A model generated the notes under the pieces. The model ran no database searches. It was given only the letters and a program-made list of their open reading frames with translations, and had not been told where the DNA came from. Shown piece after piece: positions 8,788 to 17,170 of a DNA stretch of 64,000 bases (positions within the stretch are counted from its first letter, which is position 1; every line of letters starts with the position of its first letter). The translations under genes were made by a program, and so were the position numbers. This DNA comes from CAYHHI01 sp964356335 (GTDB taxonomy: Bacteria > Arandabacterota > Arandabacteria > Arandabacterales > Arandabacteraceae): assembly GCA_964356335.1 (NCBI GenBank), contig CAYHHI010000002.1, positions 1-64,000 on the forward strand, in the 5' to 3' direction.

Positions 8788-9732
8788 ATGGGTCTCGTGG
8801 TCATGGTTGACCTCTTTTCCAAGAAACTCCAGAGTTTCAGGGCAAGCCTCAAGAAGACCAGCGAGGTTCTCTCAGGCGGGCTCACTCGCATCCTCAGCTC
8901 GGGCGAAGACAAGAGCAAGCTTATTGATGACGTTGAGGAACTCCTGGTCGGTGCTGATGTTGGGGTTCGCACCGCGAGCGAGATCGTGGAGCGTGTGAAA
9001 TCAGGCCAGGTGCCTGCGAGTGCCGACGCAATACGAAGCGCTATCAGGGAGGAGATCGTGAGGATCTTGTCAGGAGCTCAGCCTCACGCCCCGAAGCCGG
9101 GCAGCCCGGCGTCCGAAGTAAGACCTCACGTCGTCATGGTGGTTGGAGTAAACGGCACAGGCAAGACCACCACGATCGCCAAGCTCGCCTATCGTCATAA
9201 GAGTGAGGGCAGGAGCGTTATCTTTGCAGCAGCGGATACTTACAGGGCCGCTGCCATCGAGCAGCTTGAGGTGTGGGCCAAGCGAGTTGGTTCGAGCGTC
9301 GTCAAGCATAAGCCTGGAGCTGATGCTGCCTCCGTTGCCTACGACGCTTGCACCGCTGCCAAGGCGCGGGGGACTGACGTAGTCATAATAGACACGGCAG
9401 GAAGACTTCAGACGAAGAAGAACCTGATGGAAGAGGTCGCCAAGATCGGTAGGGTGATCGGCAAGGTGGTTGAAGGGGCACCACACGAGGTTCTGCTCGT
9501 CCTCGATGCAACCACCGGCCAGAACGCGGTCTCCCAGGCAGTGGCCTTCTCAAAGGCCTGCGGCGTCACCGGCATAGTGATTGCAAAGCTTGACGGCACC
9601 GCCAAGGGGGGCATCGTCGTCGCGATCGCCAAGGAGCTGGGGATACCCATAGATTATGTCGGAACCGGCGAGTCTCTAGAGAATCTTGAACCCTTCGACG
9701 CTGCCGCCTTCGCGGAAGCCCTGCTGGGCTGA
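8788..9732 (+). CDS. ftsY: Signal recognition particle receptor FtsY
   Basis: A 314-residue SRP receptor GTPase that docks SRP-ribosome complexes at the inner membrane. An N-domain four-helix bundle (about residues 8-95) precedes the NG GTPase: G1 GVNGTGKTT at 120-128, DTYRAAA at 150-156, DTAGR at 202-206, AKLDGTAKGG from 265, and the C-terminal GTGESLENLEPFD closing motif. The acidic A-domain found in enterobacteria is absent, as in many other phyla. Starts are possible at ATG 8788 or ATG 8803 (MVDLFSKK); neither has a strong ribosome site. The 151 bp upstream contain a possible TATACT -10 (8730-8735) with a poorly spaced TTGAGC, so a separate promoter is possible but unproven. Confidence 0.95.
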   Translation: MGLVVMVDLFSKKLQSFRASLKKTSEVLSGGLTRILSSGEDKSKLIDDVEELLVGADVGVRTASEIVERVKSGQVPASADAIRSAIREEIVRILSGAQPHAPKPGSPASEVRPHVVMVVGVNGTGKTTTIAKLAYRHKSEGRSVIFAAADTYRAAAIEQLEVWAKRVGSSVVKHKPGADAASVAYDACTAAKARGTDVVIIDTAGRLQTKKNLMEEVAKIGRVIGKVVEGAPHEVLLVLDATTGQNAVSQAVAFSKACGVTGIVIAKLDGTAKGGIVVAIAKELGIPIDYVGTGESLENLEPFDAAAFAEALLG

Positions 9733-9800
9733 CCCCTCTTCAACTCAAAAGCCCACACTTGTGTATACATCAACAACCCCATTCCCTATGACTTCCGTTC

Positions 9801-9829
9801 TTGACAGTCTTAGGTCTGTGTGTTAACTT
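9801..9829 (+). promoter_or_regulatory. Probable promoter of the riboflavin operon
   Basis: A perfect TTGACA at 9801-9806 is followed, 16-17 nt later, by TTAACT/TAACTT around 9823-9829. A start near 9836 would place the FMN riboswitch about 10 nt into the transcript, which is the expected arrangement. The -10 is weak, so the call rests largely on the -35 and position. Confidence 0.55.
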
Positions 9830-9846
9830 GGAATTTGAAATAGGGG

Positions 9847-9962
9847 CCTTCGGGGCGGGGTGAGAGTCCCCACCGGCGGTTAGAGCCCGCGAGCAGTTTG
9901 GAGCATGAACTGCAGATCCGGTGAAATTCCGGGGCCGACGGTAGAGTCCGGAAGGGAGAAGG
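9847..9962 (+). promoter_or_regulatory. FMN riboswitch (RFN element)
   Basis: The region matches the RFN aptamer closely: P1 is formed by CCTTC (9847-9851) and GAAGG (9958-9962); between them come GGGGCGGGGTGAGAGTCCC, CACCGGCGGT, AGAGCCCGCGAGC, a variable hairpin (CAGTTTGGAGCATGAACTG), GATCCGGTGAAATTCCGG, GCCGACGGT and AGTCCGGAAGGGAGAAGG. All the conserved junction blocks are present. It senses FMN and sits upstream of ribD; the terminator directly downstream indicates premature transcription termination when FMN is abundant. Confidence 0.97.
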
Positions 9963-9981
9963 TTCTGTCGAGTTGTGTGGA

Positions 9982-10013
9982 AACCCGAAGGCTGACTTCG
10001 GGTTTTGTTTTTT
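9982..10013 (+). terminator. Intrinsic terminator of the FMN riboswitch expression platform
   Basis: AACCCGAAG (9982-9990) and CTTCGGGTT (9996-10004) make a perfect 9-bp stem with a GCTGA loop, followed by TTGTTTTTT. It lies 19 nt after the aptamer, before ribD, so it fits a ligand-dependent transcription terminator. Confidence 0.9.
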
Positions 10014-10100
10014 GAGGGAGGTGGCCGCGCGGCATTGGGGGGGGGTTGCAGAAAGAGATGATGCGCAGGCGTGGACATTTCCTTTTGAGCGGAGATTAGG

Positions 10101-11342
10101 ATGCGCTGGCAGGAATGGCAGAAGGACGTGATGGGAACTGCCCTGGAACTCGCTCGGTTGGGGAAGGGCAGAACCTACCCTAACCCAGCTGTCGGGGCTG
10201 TCTTGGTCAAGGGTGGCGAAATCGTCGGGCGCGGGTTTCACAGAAAATGGGGTATGGATCACGCTGAAGTCGCGGCTATGAAAGATGCTGGGAAGCGTTG
10301 TGGGGGCGCAGACCTTTATGTGACGCTGGAACCCTGCTGTCATTATGGTAAGACCCCGCCATGCACTGAGGCCATAATCAGAAGCGGTATCAGGCGAGTC
10401 TTCACACCGACGCTTGATCCCAACCCGCTTGTGAACGGCAAGGGCATCGAGGCCTTGAAACGCGCTGGCATTCCTGTGCAGGTGGGCGTCGGGGCCGAGG
10501 CCGCCATGAAACTGAACGAAGCCTACTTCAAATTCATGAAAGAAGGTGAGCCCTTCGTCACCTTGAAGATCGCTCAGACGCTTGACGGCAGAATCGCCAC
10601 GGCGAGTGGCAGGGCAAGATGGATTACATCAAGCGCTTCCCGCAAGATTGGAAGGGCCAAGCGCAGCGAAGCTCAGGCAATTTTGGTCGGCGCGAGGACG
10701 GTGGCTCTCGACGACCCGCTTCTTCTGCCGGAGCCTAGAAGAAAAGAGAACTACTTCAGGTGTGTGCTCGATACTCACCTTGGAATATCCTTACAAAGCC
10801 GGATTGTTCGCACGGCGCGGGAATTTCCTGTGATCGTTTACTCCGGTTCGCCGGAGGATCCGTGGCGAAGTGGGTTTGCTGTGGGTGGTACCGATCTCGC
10901 AAAGCGAACCAGGGGACTCAAGAGGCGAAAACGCCAACGTGAGAAAATGGGAGTGCTCGTAAAACAGGTCGGGATGGTGTCGCCGGGCTCGCTCAGTCTG
11001 CGGGACATTATCGATGATCTTGCATCAATGAAGATAATGCATCTGTGGGTTGAAGGCGGCAGCGCAGTGTTCACATCATTTATGGGAATGGGTGTAGTAG
11101 ACAAGATCCTCGCCTTCATCGCGCCAAAGGTGATGGGAGATGGAGGAAGTCTCAGCGCATTCGAGGAGTTGGGAGTGAAGACTCCAGAACGGTGTTTTGG
11201 CTTCAGTGTCGATGGGATTGAGTGTATTGGGGATGATCTGATGGTGACGCTTTATCCTGCAGGCAGGAGAGGTGCGAAGGGGAGAGTGGCTCCGAACAAA
11301 GCCCCAGAGGCCTATTTGGTGGGGAGGAAAGGAGGGGGGTAG
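10101..11342 (+). CDS. ribD: Bifunctional diaminohydroxyphosphoribosylaminopyrimidine deaminase / 5-amino-6-(5-phosphoribosylamino)uracil reductase
   Basis: RibD performs the deamination and NADPH-dependent reduction steps of riboflavin synthesis. The N-terminal deaminase has the zinc site His54-Ala-Glu56 and PCC...PPC (Cys79, Cys88); the reductase domain starts near 145 with TLKIAQTLDGRIA and keeps VGARTVALDDP and VEGGSAVFTSF. The ATG at 10101 follows GGAG at good spacing. At 413 residues it is some 40-50 longer than typical RibD: there is a basic insert around 268-286 (RTRGLKRRKRQREK) inside the reductase and a tail of about 27 residues after the normal end (VTLYPAG). First gene of the rib operon downstream of the FMN riboswitch; one nucleotide separates its stop from the ribE start. 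Confidence 0.95.
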   Translation: MRWQEWQKDVMGTALELARLGKGRTYPNPAVGAVLVKGGEIVGRGFHRKWGMDHAEVAAMKDAGKRCGGADLYVTLEPCCHYGKTPPCTEAIIRSGIRRVFTPTLDPNPLVNGKGIEALKRAGIPVQVGVGAEAAMKLNEAYFKFMKEGEPFVTLKIAQTLDGRIATASGRARWITSSASRKIGRAKRSEAQAILVGARTVALDDPLLLPEPRRKENYFRCVLDTHLGISLQSRIVRTAREFPVIVYSGSPEDPWRSGFAVGGTDLAKRTRGLKRRKRQREKMGVLVKQVGMVSPGSLSLRDIIDDLASMKIMHLWVEGGSAVFTSFMGMGVVDKILAFIAPKVMGDGGSLSAFEELGVKTPERCFGFSVDGIECIGDDLMVTLYPAGRRGAKGRVAPNKAPEAYLVGRKGGG

Positions 11343-11343
11343 T

Positions 11344-11937
11344 ATGTTTAGTGGGATCATTGCCGAAGTCGGCCGGGTCTCGGGGATCGCGAGGAGAGGA
11401 GGCATGATTCGCTTTACGCTGGAGGCTTGCGATCTCGCGCCGGAGCTCGAACCCGGCGTGAGCGTCAGCGTGAACGGGGCATGCCAGACTGTCACGGATG
11501 CAGAAGGCGACAGGTTCTCCTTCGATTCGGTGACCGAAACCCTGAAGAAGACCAATCTCGCACTCTTGACCAAAGGCTCGCCCGTGAACCTTGAGCCTGC
11601 GCTCAGGCTCAGTGACAGAATCTCGGGCCATCTCGTGTCAGGACATGTGGACTCGACAGGAGTGATTCGGGCAAAACGAAGCATCGGCTACAACAACTAT
11701 GATTTCGCCATCCACCTACCTGATTCTCTCAAGCCCTACATTCATGAAAAGGGATCGATCAGCCTTGATGGCGTGAGTCTCACTCTTAAGGCGGTTCGTG
11801 GCTCCATGGTCGAGGCCACGGTGATACCCTACACCCTTAATAGCACAATCATCAAGCACTGGCGGGTCGGCAGCCTGGTCAATGTCGAAGTTGACCAGCT
11901 CGCAAAATACCTGAGTCCGAAACTGGGGGCAAAGTGA
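11344..11937 (+). CDS. ribE: Riboflavin synthase, alpha chain
   Basis: A 197-residue protein made of two lumazine-binding repeats. It begins with the universally conserved MFSGII and contains VNGACQTV and SFDSVTETL in repeat one and GHVDSTG, SISLDGVSLT and VIPYTL in repeat two. It dismutates two 6,7-dimethyl-8-ribityllumazine molecules into riboflavin and the pyrimidine precursor. The ATG at 11344 follows a strong GGAGG stretch at 11331-11338. An open frame extends further upstream into ribD but MFSGII fixes the start. Its stop overlaps the region upstream of ribBA, consistent with coupling. Confidence 0.97.
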   Translation: MFSGIIAEVGRVSGIARRGGMIRFTLEACDLAPELEPGVSVSVNGACQTVTDAEGDRFSFDSVTETLKKTNLALLTKGSPVNLEPALRLSDRISGHLVSGHVDSTGVIRAKRSIGYNNYDFAIHLPDSLKPYIHEKGSISLDGVSLTLKAVRGSMVEATVIPYTLNSTIIKHWRVGSLVNVEVDQLAKYLSPKLGAK

Positions 11938-11948
11938 GGTGGCAAGGC

Positions 11949-13166
11949 GTGAACAAGTTCAACACTATCGAAGAGGCAATTGCTGACATCCACGACGGCA
12001 AGATTGTGATCGTCGTCGATGACGAGGACAGGGAGAACGAAGGCGACTTCATACAGGCCGCCGACAAAGTCACCCCTGAGTCAATCAACTTCATGGCGAA
12101 GCATGGCCGGGGCCTGATCTGTGTGGCGATGACCAAGCAGCGGCTTGATGAGGTTGGGCTGGGGCCGATGGTTGTGGACAATACATCCAAGATGGGAACG
12201 CCTTTCACAATCTCGGTCGATGCCGTCCGCAACACAACCACGGGCAGTTCGACTCACGATCGGGCAGAGACCATCAGAGTCCTGATCGATCCGGCGACCA
12301 AACCAACCGACCTCGCAAAGCCCGGGCACATCTTTCCTCTGGGGGCGATGGAAGGCGGGGTCTTGCGGCGGGCCGGCCATACCGAGGCTGTTGTCGATTT
12401 GGCGAAGCTTGCCGGGCTTTATCCTGCGGGAGTCCTGTGCGAGATCATGGATGAGGACGGCAAGATGGCGCGAGTCCCGAGGCTCTTGGAAATGGCCAAG
12501 GAGCACCGGCTCAGGATCGTCACAATAGCAGACCTCATAGAGCATAGGCGCAAGCGCGAGGTCCTCGTAAAGCGGGTAGCCAAGACCAAGTTGCCGAGCA
12601 AGTACGGTGATTTCGATCTTTACCTCTATGAGAGCGAGGAAAGCGACCGTCATCATGTTGCGCTCGTCAAAGGTGACCCGGCAAAGGCAGCCAAACCGCT
12701 TGTGAGAGTTCACTCCCAGTGTCTTACGGGCGACATCTTCGGTTCGCTCCGGTGCGACTGCGGCGAGCAGCTCGCCAAAGCCCTCGAGATGATTGAGGCC
12801 AGCGGTGCCGGCGTCCTTCTCTATATGCGGCAGGAGGGAAGGAGCATTGGCCTCGCCAACAAGATCAAGGCCTATGCGCTCCAGGACAAGGGCCGCGACA
12901 CCGTTGAAGCCAACGAGGAACTCGGCTTCGCCGCAGACCCGAGGGATTATGGTATTGGTGCCCAGATCCTTGCAGATTTGGGCTTGACCAAGATCAGGCT
13001 TCTCACCAACAACCCGCGCAAAATCGTGGGGCTTGAGGCTTACGGGCTCGAAGTGGTTGAGCGAGTGCCGATAGAGGTCTGTCCGAATCCCAACAATGTT
13101 GACTACTTGGCCACGAAGCGTGCGAAGCTCGGCCATTTGCTTGAGAACATATCAATCGAAGAGTGA
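11949..13166 (+). CDS. ribBA: Bifunctional 3,4-dihydroxy-2-butanone-4-phosphate synthase / GTP cyclohydrolase II
   Basis: A fused enzyme of about 405 residues supplying both precursors of riboflavin. The N-terminal RibB domain carries DDEDRENEGDFI at about 24-35, GSSTHDRAETI and GHIFPL. The C-terminal RibA domain has the zinc cysteines in CLTGDIFGSLRCDCGEQL and the RQEGRSIGL loop, where the more common residues are RQEGRGIGL. Both catalytic sets look intact, unlike in phyla where one half has decayed. A GTG at 11934 overlaps ribE, but a second GTG at 11949 gives the family-like start MNKFNTIEEAI and has GAGGTGG at proper spacing, so 11949 is preferred. Confidence 0.95.
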   Translation: MNKFNTIEEAIADIHDGKIVIVVDDEDRENEGDFIQAADKVTPESINFMAKHGRGLICVAMTKQRLDEVGLGPMVVDNTSKMGTPFTISVDAVRNTTTGSSTHDRAETIRVLIDPATKPTDLAKPGHIFPLGAMEGGVLRRAGHTEAVVDLAKLAGLYPAGVLCEIMDEDGKMARVPRLLEMAKEHRLRIVTIADLIEHRRKREVLVKRVAKTKLPSKYGDFDLYLYESEESDRHHVALVKGDPAKAAKPLVRVHSQCLTGDIFGSLRCDCGEQLAKALEMIEASGAGVLLYMRQEGRSIGLANKIKAYALQDKGRDTVEANEELGFAADPRDYGIGAQILADLGLTKIRLLTNNPRKIVGLEAYGLEVVERVPIEVCPNPNNVDYLATKRAKLGHLLENISIEE

Positions 13167-13323
13167 ATAGGTGCTAAGGCCCTGCAGGATTGAGGGGCAA
13201 AGGAGCCAAGGGGGACCGGAGGGGCAATGGGGATTCTCTGGAGGACAAGTATGGATCAGGTGACAGGGCAAGGGTGGACTGACAAGGGAGATTTGCGGGA
13301 GCAAAACAGAGAGGAGGCATGAG

Positions 13324-13803
13324 ATGGCGAAAGTGTTTGAAGGCGTGCTCGACGGAAAAGGCAGGAAGTTTGGGATCGTGGTCAGCAGGTTCAATGAGGC
13401 GATCTCGGTGCGGCTCCTGGAAGGCGCACTCGATTGTCTCATGAGACATGGCACTGAGGAGAGCGCGATCGAGATAGCATGGGTGCCGGGTTCCTTCGAG
13501 ATTCCCCTGGCTGCGCGCAAGATGGCGGAGATGGGCGGCTATGATGCTGTGATATGCCTGGGAGCACTCATACGGGGCGCGACGCCGCATTTCGATATCA
13601 TCGCACCCCAGGTTGCACGAGGCACCGCACGCGTCGGCGACAAGGCAGGCCTGCCGGTCATATTCGGTGTGATCACCGCAGACTCAATGGAGCAGGCTAT
13701 AGAACGGTCCGGCGGGAAGAGCGGCAACAAAGGTTGGGACGCCGCCTTATCGGCCCTCGAGATGGCAAGCCTGCTTGCCACTATGAAGAAGAAAGCACGG
13801 TAG
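13324..13803 (+). CDS. ribH: 6,7-dimethyl-8-ribityllumazine synthase
   Basis: A 159-residue lumazine synthase. Diagnostic motifs are GIVVSRFNEAIS near the start, WVPGSFEIP at 53-61, GALIRGATPHFD with the catalytic His89, FGVIT, and GNKGWDAALSALEM. It condenses the RibD-derived pyrimidine with the RibB product. The ATG at 13324 follows GAGGAGG. A 157-bp gap separates it from ribBA, in which I see no clear promoter or hairpin; nusB follows after 73 bp, a neighbourhood seen in many bacteria. Confidence 0.97.
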   Translation: MAKVFEGVLDGKGRKFGIVVSRFNEAISVRLLEGALDCLMRHGTEESAIEIAWVPGSFEIPLAARKMAEMGGYDAVICLGALIRGATPHFDIIAPQVARGTARVGDKAGLPVIFGVITADSMEQAIERSGGKSGNKGWDAALSALEMASLLATMKKKAR

Positions 13804-13876
13804 CGAGATCACGACAGGTGAACAACAGGAACCAAGCCAAGTCGCGGCGCACACAGCTCAGACAGGGTCAACCCAG

Positions 13877-14305
13877 GTGAAGCAAGAGACCTCAGTACCC
13901 CAGCACAAACGCCAGGCCAGAGAAATAGCTGTCAAGACCCTATACGAAATGGAGATGGGTAACCTGACACGGCAAGAAGCCGAGGTCCGCATAAGACGGA
14001 AGCTCCGGCGGGCTGAGGTCCGCGAGTTTGCCCTGGGGCTCATCAATCAAACCCTTGAGAATATGGACAGTATTGATAAGATCATAGCCGACGTCGCGGA
14101 GAACTGGGATATTTCGAGGATGGCAGCGCTTGACAGAAGCATCCTAAGGCTCGGAACGGCCGAGATTCTCTTCAGTGACGTTCCTGAAAAGGTAGCCATA
14201 AATGAAGCCATAGAGATCGCGAAGCGATTCTCAACCGATAATTCCGGTAGATTCGTCAATGGAATTCTTGATAAGGTAGCAAGGATGAAAAGTGATCTAA
14301 AGTGA
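13877..14305 (+). CDS. nusB: Transcription antitermination factor NusB
   Basis: A 142-residue all-helical protein with the NusB pattern: Arg-rich N-terminal helix (KRQAREIAVKTLYEME), the middle NWDISRMAALDRSILRLG, and AINEAIEIAKRFS...RFVNGILDKV at the end. It binds boxA RNA with NusE in rRNA antitermination complexes. The start is GTG 13877 after a moderate AGGTG-type site. Its last four bases GTGA overlap the start of the next gene. It is the first gene of the compact plus-strand run that continues to the Wzx gene. Confidence 0.95.
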   Translation: MKQETSVPQHKRQAREIAVKTLYEMEMGNLTRQEAEVRIRRKLRRAEVREFALGLINQTLENMDSIDKIIADVAENWDISRMAALDRSILRLGTAEILFSDVPEKVAINEAIEIAKRFSTDNSGRFVNGILDKVARMKSDLK

Positions 14306-15030
14306 TCTACGCAATAATATCTGATATTCATGCTAATCTGGAGGCCCTTGAGGCAACACGTGCCGAGATCCGCAAGATCTCACCTGCCAGAGTGCTATGC
14401 ATCGGCGATTTGGTCGGCTACGGTGCATCCCCGGTCGAATGCATAGACGGAACCAAGGAGATCGCTGCCCTCACGGTTGCAGGCAATCACGATTTCGGTG
14501 TGGCGGGCCTCACCGACATACGGTACTTCAACAGTTACGCCCGCCGTGCAGTGATATGGACGGCAGGAGCGCTCGACCAAGAGCACCTTGCTTATCTTGG
14601 AAGCCTCCCCTTGACGCATGTCGAACGTGACCTGTTCAGGATTGTCCATGCCACGCCTTCTGATCCGGCCAGGTGGAATTACATCTTCACACGCGAGCAG
14701 GCGCTGGCGGAGTTCGGCGCCTTCCCAGAACGGATCTGTTTCATAGGCCATTCTCATCAGGCCGGCATCTTTGAGATGCTTGAGGATGGAACCGTGGGGT
14801 CTGCCGGCGACCACATCAAGATCCGGAAGGGCCGCAGGTACATGATCAACGTAGGCAGCGTGGGCCAGCCGAGAGACGGCGACCCTCGGGCATGCCTCTG
14901 CATCTATGATGAGGACAAAGCCGAAGTGGCAATGACGCGGATCCCTTACGATGTTGAGAGCGCGCAGAAAAGGATAATCGAAGTGGGGCTTCCTTCGATC
15001 CTTGCGCACCGCCTCTCATACGGTGAATGA
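14302..15030 (+). CDS. Metallophosphoesterase (YfcE/MJ0936-like calcineurin-fold phosphodiesterase)
   Basis: A 242-residue cytoplasmic dinuclear-metal phosphoesterase. All metal-binding motifs are visible: Asp8-x-His10 in ISDIH, Gly35-Asp36 in CIGDLVGYG, Asn62-His63-Asp64 in GNHD, His116 in VHATP, and Gly149-His150-x-His152 in IGHSH. NVGSVGQPRDGD towards the end is typical of the YfcE-like subgroup. The substrate is not predictable; members hydrolyse phosphodiesters such as cyclic nucleotides or small phosphate esters in vitro. The GTG start overlaps the nusB stop by four bases and the stop overlaps the next ATG by four, so it appears translationally coupled on both sides. Confidence 0.88.
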   Translation: MIYAIISDIHANLEALEATRAEIRKISPARVLCIGDLVGYGASPVECIDGTKEIAALTVAGNHDFGVAGLTDIRYFNSYARRAVIWTAGALDQEHLAYLGSLPLTHVERDLFRIVHATPSDPARWNYIFTREQALAEFGAFPERICFIGHSHQAGIFEMLEDGTVGSAGDHIKIRKGRRYMINVGSVGQPRDGDPRACLCIYDEDKAEVAMTRIPYDVESAQKRIIEVGLPSILAHRLSYGE

Positions 15031-16139
15031 CCATGCTCCGAATTCTTATGATCAACTGGAGAGACATCAAGAACCCTGAGGCCGGCGGCGCCGAGGTTCA
15101 CCTTCGCGAGATTTCAAAGCGGATCGCTGCCAAGGGCCATGAGGTCACGGTGCTGGCCTCCCGGTTTGAGGGCTCACCGTCGGAGGAAGAAGTTGATGGT
15201 GTAAGAATCGTGCGGCGCGGGGGAAAATTCAGTTTCAATTACCATGTTCCTTGGGTCGCGAAAGCCCTCCTCGCCAAAGAAGACTTTGACATCGTGGTCG
15301 ATGATATAAACAAGATTCCCTTTTACACACCGCTCTACATCAAGAAGCCTATACTCGCGCTTTCCCATCACCTCTTTGCGGAAACGATTTTCCTTGAGGC
15401 GGCTTTTCCCCTTGCAGCTTACGTTTACTTGAGCGAAGGTCTCATCCCGCTGGTGTATCGAAGGACAAGGTTCGTCGCCGTCTCCGAGAGCACCAGACGT
15501 GATCTGGTGAGGCGGGGCATACCTGCCGCCAATATTGAGGTAGTCCACAACGCCGTGGATCACTCGCGTTACACGCCGGGGGAGTTCTCCAAAGCGAGCG
15601 AGCCCCTCATAGCCTACCTTGGCAGAATCAAACGGTATAAGCGCATTAACCTTGTTCTGCTCGCTGCGAAAATCGTCTTCGAGAAGTTCCCGACTGCCCG
15701 GCTGGTGATAGTTGGATCGGGTGACTATCTTCCCGATCTGGTGCGCCAGGCAAAGCGCCTTGGAATCACTGATAGGGTGGATTTCACAGGCTTCGTCACC
15801 GAAGAGGAAAAGATTGAGATTCTGAGAAAGGCCCACGTTGTGGTCAACCCTTCCAGCAAGGAAGGCTGGGGGGTTACGGTGACAGAGGCCAATGCCTGCG
15901 GTACGCCGGTCGTAGCAAGCGATGTTCCCGGCCTCAGGGACGCCGTCGTCGATGGCCAGACGGGTTTTCTCGTCAAGTACGGCGACGTCACGGGTTTTGC
16001 TTACAGGATCTTGCAGATTCTCTCGGATGATTCGCTGCGCAAAAGATTGAGCCAGGCGGCGGTCTCTTGGGCTCGCGAATTCAACTGGGACCGGTCGGCA
16101 GACTCGATAATGAACGTGATAGTCAGCCTACTAAAATGA
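15027..16139 (+). CDS. Glycosyltransferase family 4 protein
   Basis: A 370-residue GT-B enzyme. The N-terminal half opens with ILMINWRDIKNPEAGGAEVH, where the GGAE(V/T) loop contacts the acceptor, and the C-terminal half has the family 1/4 donor site: YLGRIKRYKRINLVL, then FTGFVTEEEK and the EX7E segment KEGWGVTVTEANACGTPVVAS. It should transfer a sugar from a nucleotide donor on the cytoplasmic side of the membrane. It begins at ATG 15027 (ATG 15033 is a near alternative) inside the stop of the phosphoesterase and ends in an ATGA overlap with the flippase-like gene. It opens the glycan-related gene block. Confidence 0.88.
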   Translation: MTMLRILMINWRDIKNPEAGGAEVHLREISKRIAAKGHEVTVLASRFEGSPSEEEVDGVRIVRRGGKFSFNYHVPWVAKALLAKEDFDIVVDDINKIPFYTPLYIKKPILALSHHLFAETIFLEAAFPLAAYVYLSEGLIPLVYRRTRFVAVSESTRRDLVRRGIPAANIEVVHNAVDHSRYTPGEFSKASEPLIAYLGRIKRYKRINLVLLAAKIVFEKFPTARLVIVGSGDYLPDLVRQAKRLGITDRVDFTGFVTEEEKIEILRKAHVVVNPSSKEGWGVTVTEANACGTPVVASDVPGLRDAVVDGQTGFLVKYGDVTGFAYRILQILSDDSLRKRLSQAAVSWAREFNWDRSADSIMNVIVSLLK

Positions 16140-17170
16140 AACCTGTGAAGTACTTGCGGACGCGATATGCCAGGATTGTCATAAGCGCGGGCCTAATAAT
16201 CTTTCTTCTTACCAAGCTTGACCCGGCCAGGACAGCCCATGCTCTGGTCACCATACGCTGGGACTGGCTCACGGTGTCGCTTGTAACCTTCGCCCTGTCG
16301 CTTGTGCTCGGCAACGTTCAGTGGCTTATGTTGCTCGCTCTCCAGGGCATTCACATTCCATTCGCGCGCGCACTTTCCTTCTACTTTGTCGGGGCCTTCT
16401 TCAACAACTTCATGCCTGCCAACATCGGCGGCGACGTGGTCAGGATCTACGACGTATATAAAGACTCGAGAATGCCCGACCAGGCCATAGCAGCCACCGT
16501 GACGGATAGGCTCTTTGGCATGGTGGCGCTTGCCCTCCTTGCCATGCCTGCCGGCGTGTTCGTCGCCTTGCGGTACGCGAGCCTTGGGCTTGAAAGAGAC
16601 TTCGGACTCGCGAGCTTTGCCATCGTGCTTGCCTTTGTTGCCATCCTGACGCTGGCATCCATGGTGCTCTTTTCGAGGCGCCTGGCGCGCGTCTTTCGAA
16701 ACATCGTCCGCCCCTTCCTTGTCCGCGGTCTTCACGACCGTTTCAAGAAAATATACGAGTCCTTCTATCTCTATAGCAGGACCAGCCGTACGCTTGGCAC
16801 GGTTCTTCTGGTCTCGCTTGCCGTTCAGGCTATGAGGACGCTGGTGCATTACCAGATCGCCAAAGCCATGGGGCTTCCTATCCCCGCAATCTACTTCTTC
16901 CTTTTTGTCCCGGTTATTGCTATTTTCATAGCGTTGCCCATCTCAATAGGTGGGCTTGGCGTAAGGGAAGGCCTGGGCATCTTCTTTTTCTGTAAGGCGG
17001 TCCCGAGCCTGACCAGTGAACAGGCATTCACAATGGGGTTTCTTGCGTACCTGGTCGGGGTGGTTGTAAGCCTGGCAGGCGGTGTGATATATTTGGCACG
17101 GGGCTTGGCGCCGGCCCAGATTGGGCAGGAGTTTCGACGAGGGAGGCTCAATGATGGAGATGGAAGATAG
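16136..17170 (+). CDS. UPF0104/LPG_synthase_TM flippase-like membrane protein (first of three)
   Basis: A 344-residue protein with about eight hydrophobic segments and the family pattern FFNNFMPANIGGDVVRIYD near residue 90-108 and PISIGGLGVREG near 275-286. This AglD/MprF-TM superfamily includes proteins associated with movement or modification of lipid-linked compounds; AglD in haloarchaea acts in the dolichol-phosphate-sugar branch. The real start is ATG 16136, four bases before the end of the preceding glycosyltransferase. Two further paralogues lie at 21171 and 30258, each near a DPM1-like glycosyltransferase or GT-C protein. The last 20 bp overlap the next gene. Confidence 0.85.
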   Translation: MKPVKYLRTRYARIVISAGLIIFLLTKLDPARTAHALVTIRWDWLTVSLVTFALSLVLGNVQWLMLLALQGIHIPFARALSFYFVGAFFNNFMPANIGGDVVRIYDVYKDSRMPDQAIAATVTDRLFGMVALALLAMPAGVFVALRYASLGLERDFGLASFAIVLAFVAILTLASMVLFSRRLARVFRNIVRPFLVRGLHDRFKKIYESFYLYSRTSRTLGTVLLVSLAVQAMRTLVHYQIAKAMGLPIPAIYFFLFVPVIAIFIALPISIGGLGVREGLGIFFFCKAVPSLTSEQAFTMGFLAYLVGVVVSLAGGVIYLARGLAPAQIGQEFRRGRLNDGDGR

